Source: Ascoidea asiatica
Lineage: Eukaryota; Ascomycota; Saccharomycetes; Ascoideales; Ascoideaceae
DNA: 64,000 nucleotides
Assembly (NCBI GenBank): GCA_001600695.1
Contig: BCKQ01000007.1
Span: 309,607 to 373,606 of the forward strand
Direction: 5' to 3'
In this document: positions 46,321 to 55,972 of the stretch, piece by piece
Layout: the number at the start of each line of letters is the position of its first letter
Numbering within the stretch: position 1 is the stretch's first letter
Position numbers and translations under genes: made by a program
Notes under the pieces: generated by a model
Seen by the model: the letters and a program-made list of their open reading frames with translations, nothing else
What the model was told of the DNA's origin: nothing
The model's database searches: none

Positions 46321-47646
46321 CTATTCTAGCAATTGTAAAATTTTTCCCATAGAATCAAATAAATCTCTAGCAGAAATTCTATCTTTTGATTCATATATTA
46401 CCATTTTAAGAAAAATATTTTCAAATTGATTAAGAATTAAATCTTTATTACTTTTATTAATTTTGGAATTCGGATCATTAACATCATCAAATAATTTCGG
46501 TAAGAATTCGGAAATTGAAAATCTTGGATAAACTATAAAATTGAAATATTTAAAAGATAAAGAGTCTCTCATTTCAGGCCATGAATTGATATCGGGTGTA
46601 CCAAAAGATTTGAAGATATTTGAAATTAATTGTAAATCACTTGAAGCTACATTTTCTTCGGTTTCATTACTTGAATTTAAATCAAAATTTGAAATTTTTG
46701 AAGATAATAATATTGGGATTGAATCCAATGAAAATAAAGTTGTAATAATTATTGCTAAGGACCAAATATCTATTGGAGTTGAATAATTTTTTAAAGATAA
46801 TATTATTTCCGGAGCTTTATAAATTGAAGTTGAAACATCAAGATATTTGTTATCACTGGATTCTTTAACATTTGAATTTATATATTTTGAAGAATTTGGG
46901 AAGTAAGAAATTCCATAATCACCAAGTATATATTTTTCTAATATTGAATCATAAAATATATTTTCAGGCTTAATATCTCTATGAATAATTTGATTTGAGT
47001 GTAAGAAATTCAAAGCATTCGAAATATCTTTTATAACTTTAAAAGATTCATTGATTGGTAAAGTATTTTGATAAGTAATAGTATAATAATCTTTAAATAT
47101 ATCATTATTATTATTCAATAATGAATTTGTAGTTAAATCATTAATATAATTCAAATTTCTATTTTTATTTTTAGACTTTTTTTTAATACAATTATTTGTT
47201 ATAATTTGTTTTAAAGTAAATTCATAATATGGAAAAACTAAAACTAATTCTTCATTTAAAGTATCGTAATAATGATTTAATAATTTTAAAGAATTTTCAG
47301 TCAATGAATTTTTTGAAAATGAATTGATTAAATTAAGTATTTTTATTTCAATTTTTGAATTATGTGGAGGCTTTTCAAATGATAAATCAATAACTTTTAA
47401 TGCAACAATTGAATTATTTTTTGAATTTATTGCTTTATAAACATCAGAACAAAAACCACCCGAAATTCTAACTTTATCAATATAAATATCTTTTTCATGA
47501 TTATTTTGATTGAAATTCGAACTCATTATATAATTGATGGATTGATCTATTGATTTATTGATTAATTTATAAGATTTGAAGTTGAATTGATTCCTATTTT
47601 GATTATTCTTTTGTTTCTTCTTCTTGTTCTTTTGAATCAGATTCAA
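46321..47646 (-). CDS. CAK1: Cak1-like CDK-activating kinase
   Basis: Cak1 is the monomeric kinase that phosphorylates the activation loop of Cdc28 and other CDKs. The kinase domain has the ATP lysine K84 in IVALKVIDL followed by PPHNSKIEIKIL, as in S. cerevisiae Cak1 (PPHNAKFEVSIL). It also has HRDIKPEN (residues 222-229), DYG in place of DFG (243-245) and STSIYKAPE. IDIWSLAIIITTLF is likewise Cak1-like. The nucleotide loop (SGGFCSDVY) lacks the usual GxGxxG, a known Cak1 feature. The frame can start at 47646 or at the in-frame ATG at 47526 (MSSNFNQ); the extra 40 residues are basic and unconserved. The stop is TAG. Confidence 0.9.
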   Translation of the reverse strand: MNLIQKNKKKKQKNNQNRNQFNFKSYKLINKSIDQSINYIMSSNFNQNNHEKDIYIDKVRISGGFCSDVYKAINSKNNSIVALKVIDLSFEKPPHNSKIEIKILNLINSFSKNSLTENSLKLLNHYYDTLNEELVLVFPYYEFTLKQIITNNCIKKKSKNKNRNLNYINDLTTNSLLNNNNDIFKDYYTITYQNTLPINESFKVIKDISNALNFLHSNQIIHRDIKPENIFYDSILEKYILGDYGISYFPNSSKYINSNVKESSDNKYLDVSTSIYKAPEIILSLKNYSTPIDIWSLAIIITTLFSLDSIPILLSSKISNFDLNSSNETEENVASSDLQLISNIFKSFGTPDINSWPEMRDSLSFKYFNFIVYPRFSISEFLPKLFDDVNDPNSKINKSNKDLILNQFENIFLKMVIYESKDRISARDLFDSMGKILQLLE

Positions 47647-48262
47647 ATTCCTTTAAATATTTCAAAATCTGCTCTTTTGACGCATTGGCGGTTCAGTGCT
47701 TTGTTTACACTTCAACGAGGTTATTTTCCGAGATGAGATCAGAATAAAGGGTGCCGTTTTAGCCTTGAAAGTGGACTTTAAAAAAGTTCTCAGTCCGAGG
47801 CTGTTTTCTTTGTGTTTGGTAAAGAAGATTGAAATTGTCACGAGTGCTGCGAAAGTTGTCAGTTGAAAATCAGTTAAGTTACATTTGTAATGTTTACTTG
47901 CAAGAAGAGCACGTGTCTGGCTATTAAATTTAAGATAAACAACCACATAAAGGCTGGTTATCTTGCAAACTAAAGTGACACAGCCACAATTTAAACCAAA
48001 AAGGGAAATGTATACTAACATTAAATTTAGTACTGGAGATATCTTTATAAACAAAGGATAGAGAAAGATACTGATTCAAGATATAATATCAGAGATATCA
48101 GTACAGTACTTTAATCAATCAAGTATCACTTGAATAAAAGCTTTAGAACCAGTACAAAACAAAGCTTTGAAGACTACAAGTTTAATTTATTTAAACCTAA
48201 TCTTCTTTATTTTTCAACTGTCAAAACCATTATTGAACTTTTTTAAATCAACAATATTAAAA
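47647..48262. promoter_or_regulatory. Divergent promoter region CAK1 / HST2
   Basis: This 616-bp region is GC-richer than average. It has forkhead-like TTGTTTACA (47701-47709) and TGTTTAC (47891-47897). A minus-strand frame of 130 codons (47662-48054) fills much of it. The frame has a hydrophobic N terminus but no recognisable family, and it sits where both promoters must be, so I do not call it. Confidence 0.45.
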
Positions 48263-49495
48263 ATGGGATTGTTTTCAAACGATATTCAAAAGCCAATCTC
48301 AAAAAAACATTTAGAAACTATAGCAAATATTCTCAAAAAGGGTAAAGATGCAAAAGTTATAGTAATGGTTGGAGCAGGGATTTCGGCAACTTCTGATGGA
48401 AAACCTTTAATTCCAGATTTTAGATCTCCAGGTGGTGTATTTGATAATCTTGATAAATTTAATCTACCATATCCTGAAGCTGCTTTTGAGATTGATTATT
48501 TTAAGAAAAATCCATATCCTTTTTATAATCTTTGTAAAAATTTACATCCTTTAATAAGTCTTAAAAAACCAACAAGATTTCATTATTTTTTATATTTAAT
48601 CTCTGTTAAAAATAATTTAAAAAGATTATATTCTCAAAATATTGATGGTTTAGAAATTAATGCTGGAATAAAAAGAGATAAAATTATTTTAGCTCATGGT
48701 TCTTTTGAATCAAATAATTGTATAAAATGTAAAAAAAAATATAATAATAATTTGATTATTAATTCAATTAAAAAGAATCTACCTTTATATTGTACTGATA
48801 AAAATTGTAATGGTTTAATCAAACCATCCATTGTATTTTATGGAGAAAATTTACCCGAAATCTTTTATGAATCGATTGATCATGATTTCAATGATGATGA
48901 TATAGATTTAGCTTTAGTTGCTGGAACTTCATTAGCTGTATATCCTTTTGCTTCATTACCTTCAAAAACAACTAAAAATTGTCAAAGAGTTTTAATCAAT
49001 AATCAAAATGTTGGAGATTTCAAAAGATATCCAAGAAAAAAAGATATAAAAATTATCAATGATTGTGATCTATTTGCTAACGAAATTTCTTCATTATTAG
49101 GTTGGAAAAAGGAGCTTGATGATTTAGTTAATTCTAAAGTTATTGTCAATTTATCTAATAATGATGATATTGATGATATCGATGGTCTTGAAAATGCTCT
49201 TGCTTCTCTTGATGTCAATGCTCCAGATAGCCAAATTGATTCTACTCCAGAACCTAATGAAAAAGTTATTCTGAATCTGAAATCCGAATCAATAACCCAA
49301 TCAATTATTCAATCAACTACTCAATCAGTCACTCAATCAATAACCGAAGTTGAAATTAAATTTGAAGAAACGCTGATTTTAAATCAATCAGAAGAATCTA
49401 CTCCAGACAAGTCTAATAAGAAATCTACTTCAGACAATAAAAAAACAGATAAGAAACCTATCAATAAAAACAAGAAACCAATAAAAAAAGAGTAA
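48263..49495 (+). CDS. HST2: Hst2-like NAD-dependent protein deacetylase (sirtuin)
   Basis: Class I sirtuin; yeast Hst2 is mainly cytoplasmic and acts on histones and other proteins. The NAD-binding motif starts at GAGIS (residues 37-41) and continues to IPDFRSPGG. It is followed by LPYPEAAFEIDYF, QNIDGLE, the catalytic histidine H145 in LAHGSFESNNC, and a CxxC...CxxxxC zinc site (about residues 153-185). SIVFYGENLP and VAGTSLAVYPFASLP complete the fold. A four-residue insertion (ATSDGKPL before IPDFR) lengthens the cofactor-binding loop. The C-terminal ~110 residues are Ser/Thr/Lys-rich. I chose the ATG giving MGLFSNDIQ; an upstream in-frame ATG at 48167 adds 32 unconserved hydrophobic residues. 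Confidence 0.93.
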   Translation: MGLFSNDIQKPISKKHLETIANILKKGKDAKVIVMVGAGISATSDGKPLIPDFRSPGGVFDNLDKFNLPYPEAAFEIDYFKKNPYPFYNLCKNLHPLISLKKPTRFHYFLYLISVKNNLKRLYSQNIDGLEINAGIKRDKIILAHGSFESNNCIKCKKKYNNNLIINSIKKNLPLYCTDKNCNGLIKPSIVFYGENLPEIFYESIDHDFNDDDIDLALVAGTSLAVYPFASLPSKTTKNCQRVLINNQNVGDFKRYPRKKDIKIINDCDLFANEISSLLGWKKELDDLVNSKVIVNLSNNDDIDDIDGLENALASLDVNAPDSQIDSTPEPNEKVILNLKSESITQSIIQSTTQSVTQSITEVEIKFEETLILNQSEESTPDKSNKKSTSDNKKTDKKPINKNKKPIKKE

Positions 49496-49782
49496 ATTTT
49501 TGAAAAGATCAAATTCTATGATATATTTTACTTTTATAATTAAGCGCCCACACAAATGACTAATTTCTTCTTTCTTTTATATATATCATTAACTGACATT
49601 AAGCGCCAACTTAACTTTTTCTTTCTACTTCTCTATTTTATACTCTTTACTTTTAACTTGTTATTTCTCTATTGTTTTATATTTATATCCGCTTTCTTTT
49701 TCTTTATTTTATTCAATCTAATTGTATTTTATTAAATCTCTATATATATATATATATTCACTCATTAATAATCTTTATAAAA
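49496..49782. promoter_or_regulatory. HST2-MSH4 intergenic, MSH4 promoter
   Basis: It contains CACAAAT (49551-49557), matching the Ndt80 middle sporulation element core (CRCAAAW). An exact 10-mer ATTAAGCGCC occurs at 49538-49548 and again at 49598-49607, about 59 bp apart. A TA microsatellite (49741-49757) lies just before the start. The meiotic element fits a meiosis-specific MSH4. Confidence 0.45.
49551..49557 (+). promoter_or_regulatory. Possible middle sporulation element (MSE)
   Basis: CACAAAT, 226 bp upstream of the MSH4 ATG, matches the core recognised by Ndt80 in S. cerevisiae. It is short and could be chance. Confidence 0.3.
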
Positions 49783-52700
49783 ATGAATTCATTCATATCA
49801 ATGAACTCTTCTCAATCAAGAAGTATAGGAACCTCAAGACCCACAAGAACTACAAGAACTTCAAGAATTTCTAAAAACTCAACTAAGCCAATTCATTCAA
49901 CTTTTAACCCATATACTCCCTCAACAACGAGAGCTTCAACTACAAGAATTTCAACAACAGCAACTACAATTTCAACTGCAAGATTGCAATTACCTTATAA
50001 TCCAAATTCAACAAAAATTATTTGCTCAATTAATGAATCAAAAGGTATTTCCTCAAATATTGGTATTTGCTTTTTAAATTTTGGAACTTCTGAACTTATA
50101 TTATCAAATATTCAAGATTCTCAAACTTTTGTTAGAACTATTCATAAAATTAATATTTTTAAACCAGATGAAATTTTAGTTCCATCAAACTTATTAGGCT
50201 CAAAATTTAAAAGTTTAAAAAATTCAAATACATCAAATTCTTTTTCTTCTACAGTTATTAATGATTCAAAACTAATTTCAATTATTAAATCAAATATTAA
50301 TTTAAATAATTGTAAAATTATTGGTATTCAACCAAAATTGTTCAATCCTTCAAATGGTTTAAATCAAATTAAAAATTATGCTTTTGAAAAAGATTTCAAT
50401 TACTTGAATTCAGAATTATCAAATAAACCAATTTTATTAGGTTCTGTTCATGCAATTTTAAATTATATGAAAAATTCCACAACTTGCCAAATTCTTTTTG
50501 GTAGTTTAAGAATAGCTTATAAGCCTTGTGAAAGTACAATGTTAATAGATTCAAAATCAATAAATTCTTTAGAATTAATTAATAATTCAATTGATGATAA
50601 ATTTGGTATGTCTTTATTTAAATTTTTAAATAATACTGTAACTAAAATGGGTCAAAGAGTGTTAAGAACAAATATTTTACAGCCTTTAACTGATCATCAA
50701 AGTATTAAATATAGATTAGAATCTGTTCATGAATTAATTACTAAAGATAATTCTTTAACTGAAATAAGAAGTATTTTAAGAACTGCACAAGATTTTGATC
50801 GTCTATTTACTTCAGTATGAATAAAAACCTATTATAAATATTAATGTTACATATATGAAGTGAAAAATATAATTATACTAACTTTTTTTCTTTTTTCTTA
50901 ATGTTGTCAGCTAATTATGAATCCCAAAAATCCAACTACCGCAACTTCAGATCAGAAGATCAATAATATAATATTGCTAAAACAAGCTATTTCAGTAGCT
51001 ATTGATATATATCATGCTTTAGATGATTTTTCATCAATGCTTTTAGTTGAAATAAAAGAAATTTGCGGTAATACAGATATTTTATCTGTAAGAGACTTAA
51101 TAAATGAGTATATTAATGAGGATTGTAATTGGGCAAAAACACCTTTAGATTTAAGAAATCAGAAATGCTATGCTGTAAAAGCTGGTAAAAATGGATTATT
51201 GGATATCTCAAGACAATTATATAAAAGTATAATTGACGATGTTATTGCTTTGGTTGAAAAATTGGCTGCAGAACATGAATTAGATCTTGATTATAAGTTT
51301 GATTCTATTAGAGGTTTTTTCATCAGAATAAAAAAAACTTCTGCTATCAAAATGTCTGAACTTCCATCAATATTTATAAATAAAGTCGATAAGAAGAAAT
51401 TTATTGAATGTACTACTATGGCGATTGTCAAATGTAATTCTAGGTTAAATGATTCTTTGGCCGAAATTATTTTGATGTCAGATAATATAGTAGATGAAGT
51501 TCTTGAAAAGGTAAAATTATTCATTTCAACATTATTTATGGTAGCAGAAGGTTTGGCCATACTAGATCTTTTGTCTTGTTTTGCTTTCAATGCAAAAATG
51601 GCTAAGGTAAATTACACTTGCCCAGAAATATTTGATAAGTTAATTCTCAAATCAAGCAGACATCCGATTTTAGAAACTACCCTTGATCATGATTTTGTTC
51701 CAAATGATATATATTCTGTTAATAATACCTCAACAGTCCAAATTATTACAGGAGGTATGTTTCTTACTTAAAATTCAATTTTGAAAGTTATAAGATTTTT
51801 TAATAAACTAACCGTAAAATCAGCTAATATGAGTGGAAAATCAGTGATTTTAAGGCAAGTTGCTCTTTTAGTCATAATGGCCCAAATTGGTTCTTTGTAA
51901 GTTTTCCCTAAAAACCTTTATTATCTTGTTTATTAAATCTAATTTCTAATTCTAACATATAAAATTCTATAAAAAAAAGTGTACCTGCTGACTATGCAAT
52001 GTTTCCAGTTTTTGAATCATTGAATGCAAGAATTTGTTCCGATAATATGCAAATAAATTCTTCATCTTTCACTTCAGAAATGAGAGAAATGGCTTACATT
52101 ATCGAAGAAGTTAATGAAAAATCATTAGTAATTATTGATGAACTTGGACGCGGCTCTAGTATATCTGATGGATTTGCAATATCTCTTGCAATTAGTGAAT
52201 ATTTAATAGAAACTGGAGCTACGGTATTTATGTCAACTCATTTCCATGATATTCCAAGGATTCTCAAAAATAAGCCTGGAGTTGTACAATTGAATATGAG
52301 TTGTGATTTAAATGGAAATGATTTATCAATGCATTATAAAGCTATTAGTGGTACTGCAAGTTTAAAAAACTATGGTGTAAAGTTATTGAAATCGCTTGGA
52401 ATTTTACCTGATGAAATTATAGAATTTGCAATTGAAATAGGTGAAAAACTGGTTGCTTCAAGAAAAAGAAACAATGACGAGCCAGTAGATTTATCAATAA
52501 TTAGACAAAGGAAATTGATACTTAGTTTATATGAAAGTTTGAAGCATATGGCTTCTGTTTATAAAGTAAATGAATCCGATCCTGTTCTTATCAGGGTTTT
52601 AGAAGATATGCAAGATCAATTTGCTGATGAAATGTCAAATAATATGTCAATGATTGGTACCAAAGATCAAAATGATATATCTTTAGTTGAAAAGAATGCA

Positions 52701-52883
52701 AACGTTCTTGATAAAGAGGATAGAGATTTGAATCATATAAGTCAAGGTGAAAATATAGTGACTAAAACTACAGATAATTTCAATTTAGATATTCAAAATC
52801 AACTAAAAGAAACTGGTCTAACTGGTCAAACTAGGGGTAACGAAAATAATGAAAATGATGAAAATCAAAATCAAATTGAATGA
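49783..52883 (+). CDS. MSH4: Msh4 meiotic MutS homologue, four exons
   Basis: Msh4 with Msh5 stabilises Holliday-junction intermediates for meiotic crossovers. Joining 49783-50814, 50911-51754, 51824-51896 and 51980-52883 gives 950 residues with no stop, close to family length (878 in S. cerevisiae). The mismatch-binding domain I is absent, as is typical of Msh4. The clamp/lever region includes MGQRVLRTNILQPL. Walker A TGANMSGKS is at residues 624-632 and is formed across intron 2. Walker B DELGRGSS starts at D703, followed by FMSTHFHDI. An Asp/Asn/Gln-rich tail of about 90 residues follows. The three introns have GTATGA, GTATGT and GTAAGT donors and TACTAAC, AACTAAC and TTCTAAC branch sites. 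The start is the ATG before NSFISMNSSQ; an upstream in-frame ATG adds hydrophobic leader codons. Confidence 0.93.
50815..50910 (+). other. MSH4 intron 1
   Basis: 96 nt, phase 0. The donor GTATGA differs from the yeast consensus GTATGT. Branch site TACTAAC is at 50876-50882, followed by a T-rich tract and acceptor CAG at 50908-50910. Confidence 0.85.
51755..51823 (+). other. MSH4 intron 2
   Basis: 69 nt, phase 1. Donor GTATGT, branch AACTAAC near 51806-51812, acceptor CAG at 51821-51823. It splits the codon for Ala626 inside Walker A. Confidence 0.9.
51897..51979 (+). other. MSH4 intron 3
   Basis: 83 nt, phase 2. Donor GTAAGT, branch TTCTAAC at 51950-51956, acceptor AAG at 51977-51979. Exon 3 between introns 2 and 3 is only 73 nt. 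Confidence 0.9.
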
Positions 52884-53394
52884 AATTTTGTAGATAAATT
52901 TAGCCTTTGATATAAGAATTTAAAAATTAATATATGCTTTTCACCTTTTTTATTTCATTAATTTTTACATTTTTTTTTTTTTTATTTTGAAGTTGATATT
53001 AAAATAAAATTATAATACCAGAAGTAAATTTTGTTCAAAAATTTTAGATTTTTAAACAAAATAAAAAAATCCCAACAAAAAACATTAAGCTAAATAAAAA
53101 GACTGAAGCGATTTAAAAATAGTACGATTGAAGAAGATAAATAAAGAAAATAATTAAAAAAATAAAACAGATTATAAAAGTGACTGAATTTAATAGGAAA
53201 AATAAATAATAAGAAATAAGCTTTATTTTTTTTTTGAAGATGGTATCATATAAAGATATAATTAAATAATTACTCAAAAGCTCTTAATAACAAAAAACAA
53301 ACCAAAATGTAGATAGAAATTAAACGTATCAATCAATATAATAAAAAAAACAAGATAGGGAAAGGTTTGCCAAATAATAAAAATAATTTTAAAA
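52884..53394. other. Intergenic between convergent MSH4 and TUB1
   Basis: 511 bp, highly AT-rich, with long A and T tracts expected for two facing 3' ends. No RNA gene or open frame is supported. Confidence 0.6.
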
Positions 53395-55029
53395 TTAATA
53401 TTCTTCTTCAAAATTAGAATCCATTGAAACTTCTTCATAATCTTTTTCTAAAGCAGCTAAATCTTCTCTTGCTTCAGCAAATTCACCTTCTTCCATACCT
53501 TCACCGACATACCAATGAACAAAAGCTCTTTTATTATACATTAAATCGAATTTTGAGTCCAATCTAGTCCAAGCTTCAGCAATTGCAGTTGTATTTGATA
53601 ACATACAAACAGCTCTACTTGCTTTTGCTAATTCACCACCAGGTACATATTGAGGAGGTTGGAAACAAATACCAATTTTAAAACCAGTTGGACACCAATC
53701 AACCATTTGCATAACTTTTTTAGATTTAATTGAAGCAACAGCTTGTTGAACATCACGATTAACAACATCACCTCTATATAATAAACAAGTTGCCATATAT
53801 TTACCTAATCTTGGATCACATTTAACCATTTGATTAGTTGGTTCTAAACAAGCATTAGTAATTTCTTGAACAGAATTTGATTCATGATAGGCTTTTGCAG
53901 CAGAATGAACAGGAGCATAAGAAACTAAAGGAAAATGAATTCTTGGATAAGGTACTAAATTTGTTTGAAATTCATTTAAATCAACATTTAAAGAACCTGA
54001 AAATCTTAAGGAAGCAGTAACAGAAGAAACAACTTGAGCAATCATTCTATTTAAATTTTCATAACTTGGTCTTGAAATATCTAAATTACGACGACACATA
54101 TCATAAATTGCTTCATTATCAACCATAAAAGTACAATCAGAATGTTCTAAAGTTGTATGAGTTGTTAAAACAGCATTATAAGGTTCAACAACAGAAGTTG
54201 AAACTTGTGGAGCAGGATAAACAGCAAATTCTAATTTTGATTTTTTACCATAATCTATTGATAATTGTTCTAATAATAAAGCACCAAAACCAGAACCAGT
54301 ACCACCACCAAAAGAATGAGTAAAAAGGAAACCTTGTAAACCACCACAACTATCAGCAACTTTTCTAATTCTATCCATAACTTGATCAATTAATTCTTTA
54401 CCAACGGTGTAATGACCTCTTGCATAATTATTTGCAGCATCTTCTTTACCAGTTATTAATTGTTCAGGATGAAAAAGTTGACGATAAGGACCATTTCTAA
54501 CTTCATCAACAACATTTGGTTCTAAATCTGCATAAACAGTTCTTGGAACATATTTACCAGAACCAGTTTCACTAAAAAAAGTTGAAAAACTTTCATCACC
54601 GGCAGGATGAGTAACACCTGGAGCTAAAAGACCATCAGGCAGAATACCATGTTCAAGACAATATAATTCCCAACATGAATTACCAATTTGACAACCGGCT
54701 AAAAATAATAAAAAAAAAATATAAATAGAAAATTTAATAGTTAGAATATAACCGCTGATTACATATATGATTGAAATAAATTGAAAAAAGATTAGAATAT
54801 AATAACATACCTTGACCGACTAAAATAATAGATTAAATAAATGAAAAAAACAAATGAAAAATATATTCAAATGTTTTTAGAAAAAAATAAGTTAGTAAAT
54901 TGATTGATTGATTTATTTAATAAATAAACAAAAAGGAAAATAAATGATAATAAAGATAACAATAATAACAATAATAACAATAATAACGATTAATTAATAC
55001 ATACCATTTATACTAATAACTTCTCTCAT
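53395..55029 (-). CDS. TUB1: Alpha-tubulin, three exons including a 9-nt micro-exon
   Basis: Alpha-tubulin, the GTP-binding subunit of the microtubule dimer. Reading the minus strand, exon 1 (55005-55029, 25 nt) encodes MREVISIN plus one base. Exon 2 (54811-54819) is nine bases, TCGGTCAAG. Exon 3 (53395-54698) carries the rest. The joined product is 445 residues and begins [20 protein letters not shown]. It has the tubulin signature [10 protein letters not shown], the catalytic glutamate region [29 protein letters not shown], and an acidic tail ending EEEY. Both introns start GTATGT, with TACTAAC (54891-54897, inverse) and TTCTAAC branch sites. An intron right after codon 8 is also present in S. 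cerevisiae TUB1. Whether a second alpha-tubulin (TUB3) exists cannot be seen here. Confidence 0.97.
54699..54810 (-). other. TUB1 intron 2
   Basis: 112 nt, phase 1. Donor GTATGT (54805-54810), branch TTCTAAC (54740-54746, inverse), acceptor TAG. Confidence 0.9.
54811..54819 (-). other. TUB1 micro-exon (9 nt)
   Basis: Flanked by TTTTAG upstream and GTATGT downstream on the minus strand. It completes Val9, encodes Gly10 and Gln11 and starts Ala12. Both flanking introns are phase 1, so skipping it would keep the frame. Confidence 0.9.
54820..55004 (-). other. TUB1 intron 1
   Basis: 185 nt, phase 1. Donor GTATGT (54999-55004), branch TACTAAC (54891-54897, inverse), acceptor TAG. Confidence 0.92.
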
Positions 55030-55972
55030 TATGATATAAATTGATTGATAATATAGATTGATTAATGATTTGATATAGTATAATATAAAATGATTTGAAT
55101 AAATGATATATTTAATTATATATAAATATGAGATATAAATATATTGATTGAAGAGAATTAAATAATAGGATACAATAAGCAATAATCAAAGAAAACAAGA
55201 ATTAATCAAATAAGAAATAAATTAGAAATTGAATTGAAGTTGTTATTGATTTGATTTGATTTGATTTAGATATTGAATTAAAAGAAGAAAAAGGGAAAAA
55301 AAGAGATACAAAAGAATAAAATTGAATAGGTTTAAGAGTTAAAGAGTTAAAGAAGAAGTGAGAATTCAGAATTCTTCAATTGTTGAATTGAGAATTGTTT
55401 GTTTTTATGCTTTCTTTTTTGACTTCTACAGAAAAATAAACAAACATGTGGTTCAGCGCATTCCACGGTATGGTGTGATTCAGTAGTGCGTTATAATTAC
55501 CTTTTCAGGTAACATGATTTGACGGTGGTTGCCTAATTTGATAAATCTCAAACTAATAATTACATAAGTAGTAGTATTTTAATTAATAATGGTGGTTATT
55601 TGGTGAATGATCTGAGACGCGGTGTGCCCAATCGGGCATGTACGTACTGGATCAAGGAATACTCCTATTTACTAATCGGGCAGTTGGAAAATATTATTAG
55701 TATTTAATATTTAATATTGAATATTTAATATTTAATATTTAATATTTAATATTAAAAATTAAATATTTTATGTCTTTAAATTACAATGAAGTGAAGTAAT
55801 CTTGAAAAGAAAAAATAATAATATGACAATGGTTAAAGATGGAGTCAATTCAAGTGAGTTTAATGTAATAAAGGAGAAATAAACGAGACATAAACGAAGA
55901 TTAAATGATTTTATTGAATTTTTATCGAATTTTTATTGAATTATTTTATATTACATATGAAGGAAAGTTAAG
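55030..55972. promoter_or_regulatory. Intergenic RPB3-TUB1 (TUB1 promoter)
   Basis: 943 bp. Nearest TUB1 it is AT-rich. A GC-richer island at about 55440-55690 holds TTACC-TTTTCA-GGTAA (near 55498-55515) and TGCCC-AATC-GGGCA (55625-55638). The word AATCGGGCA occurs twice (about 55630 and 55674). A TTTAATA tandem repeat lies at 55696-55763. No gene is seen. Confidence 0.5.
55696..55763. repeat. TTTAATA 7-mer tandem repeat
   Basis: About eight tandem, slightly imperfect copies of a 7-base AT unit. Confidence 0.9.

Noticed and set aside
47662-48054. 130-codon minus-strand ORF between CAK1 and HST2
   Set aside because: No family recognised; it would occupy both promoters. The hydrophobic start could be chance. 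RNA-seq would settle it.
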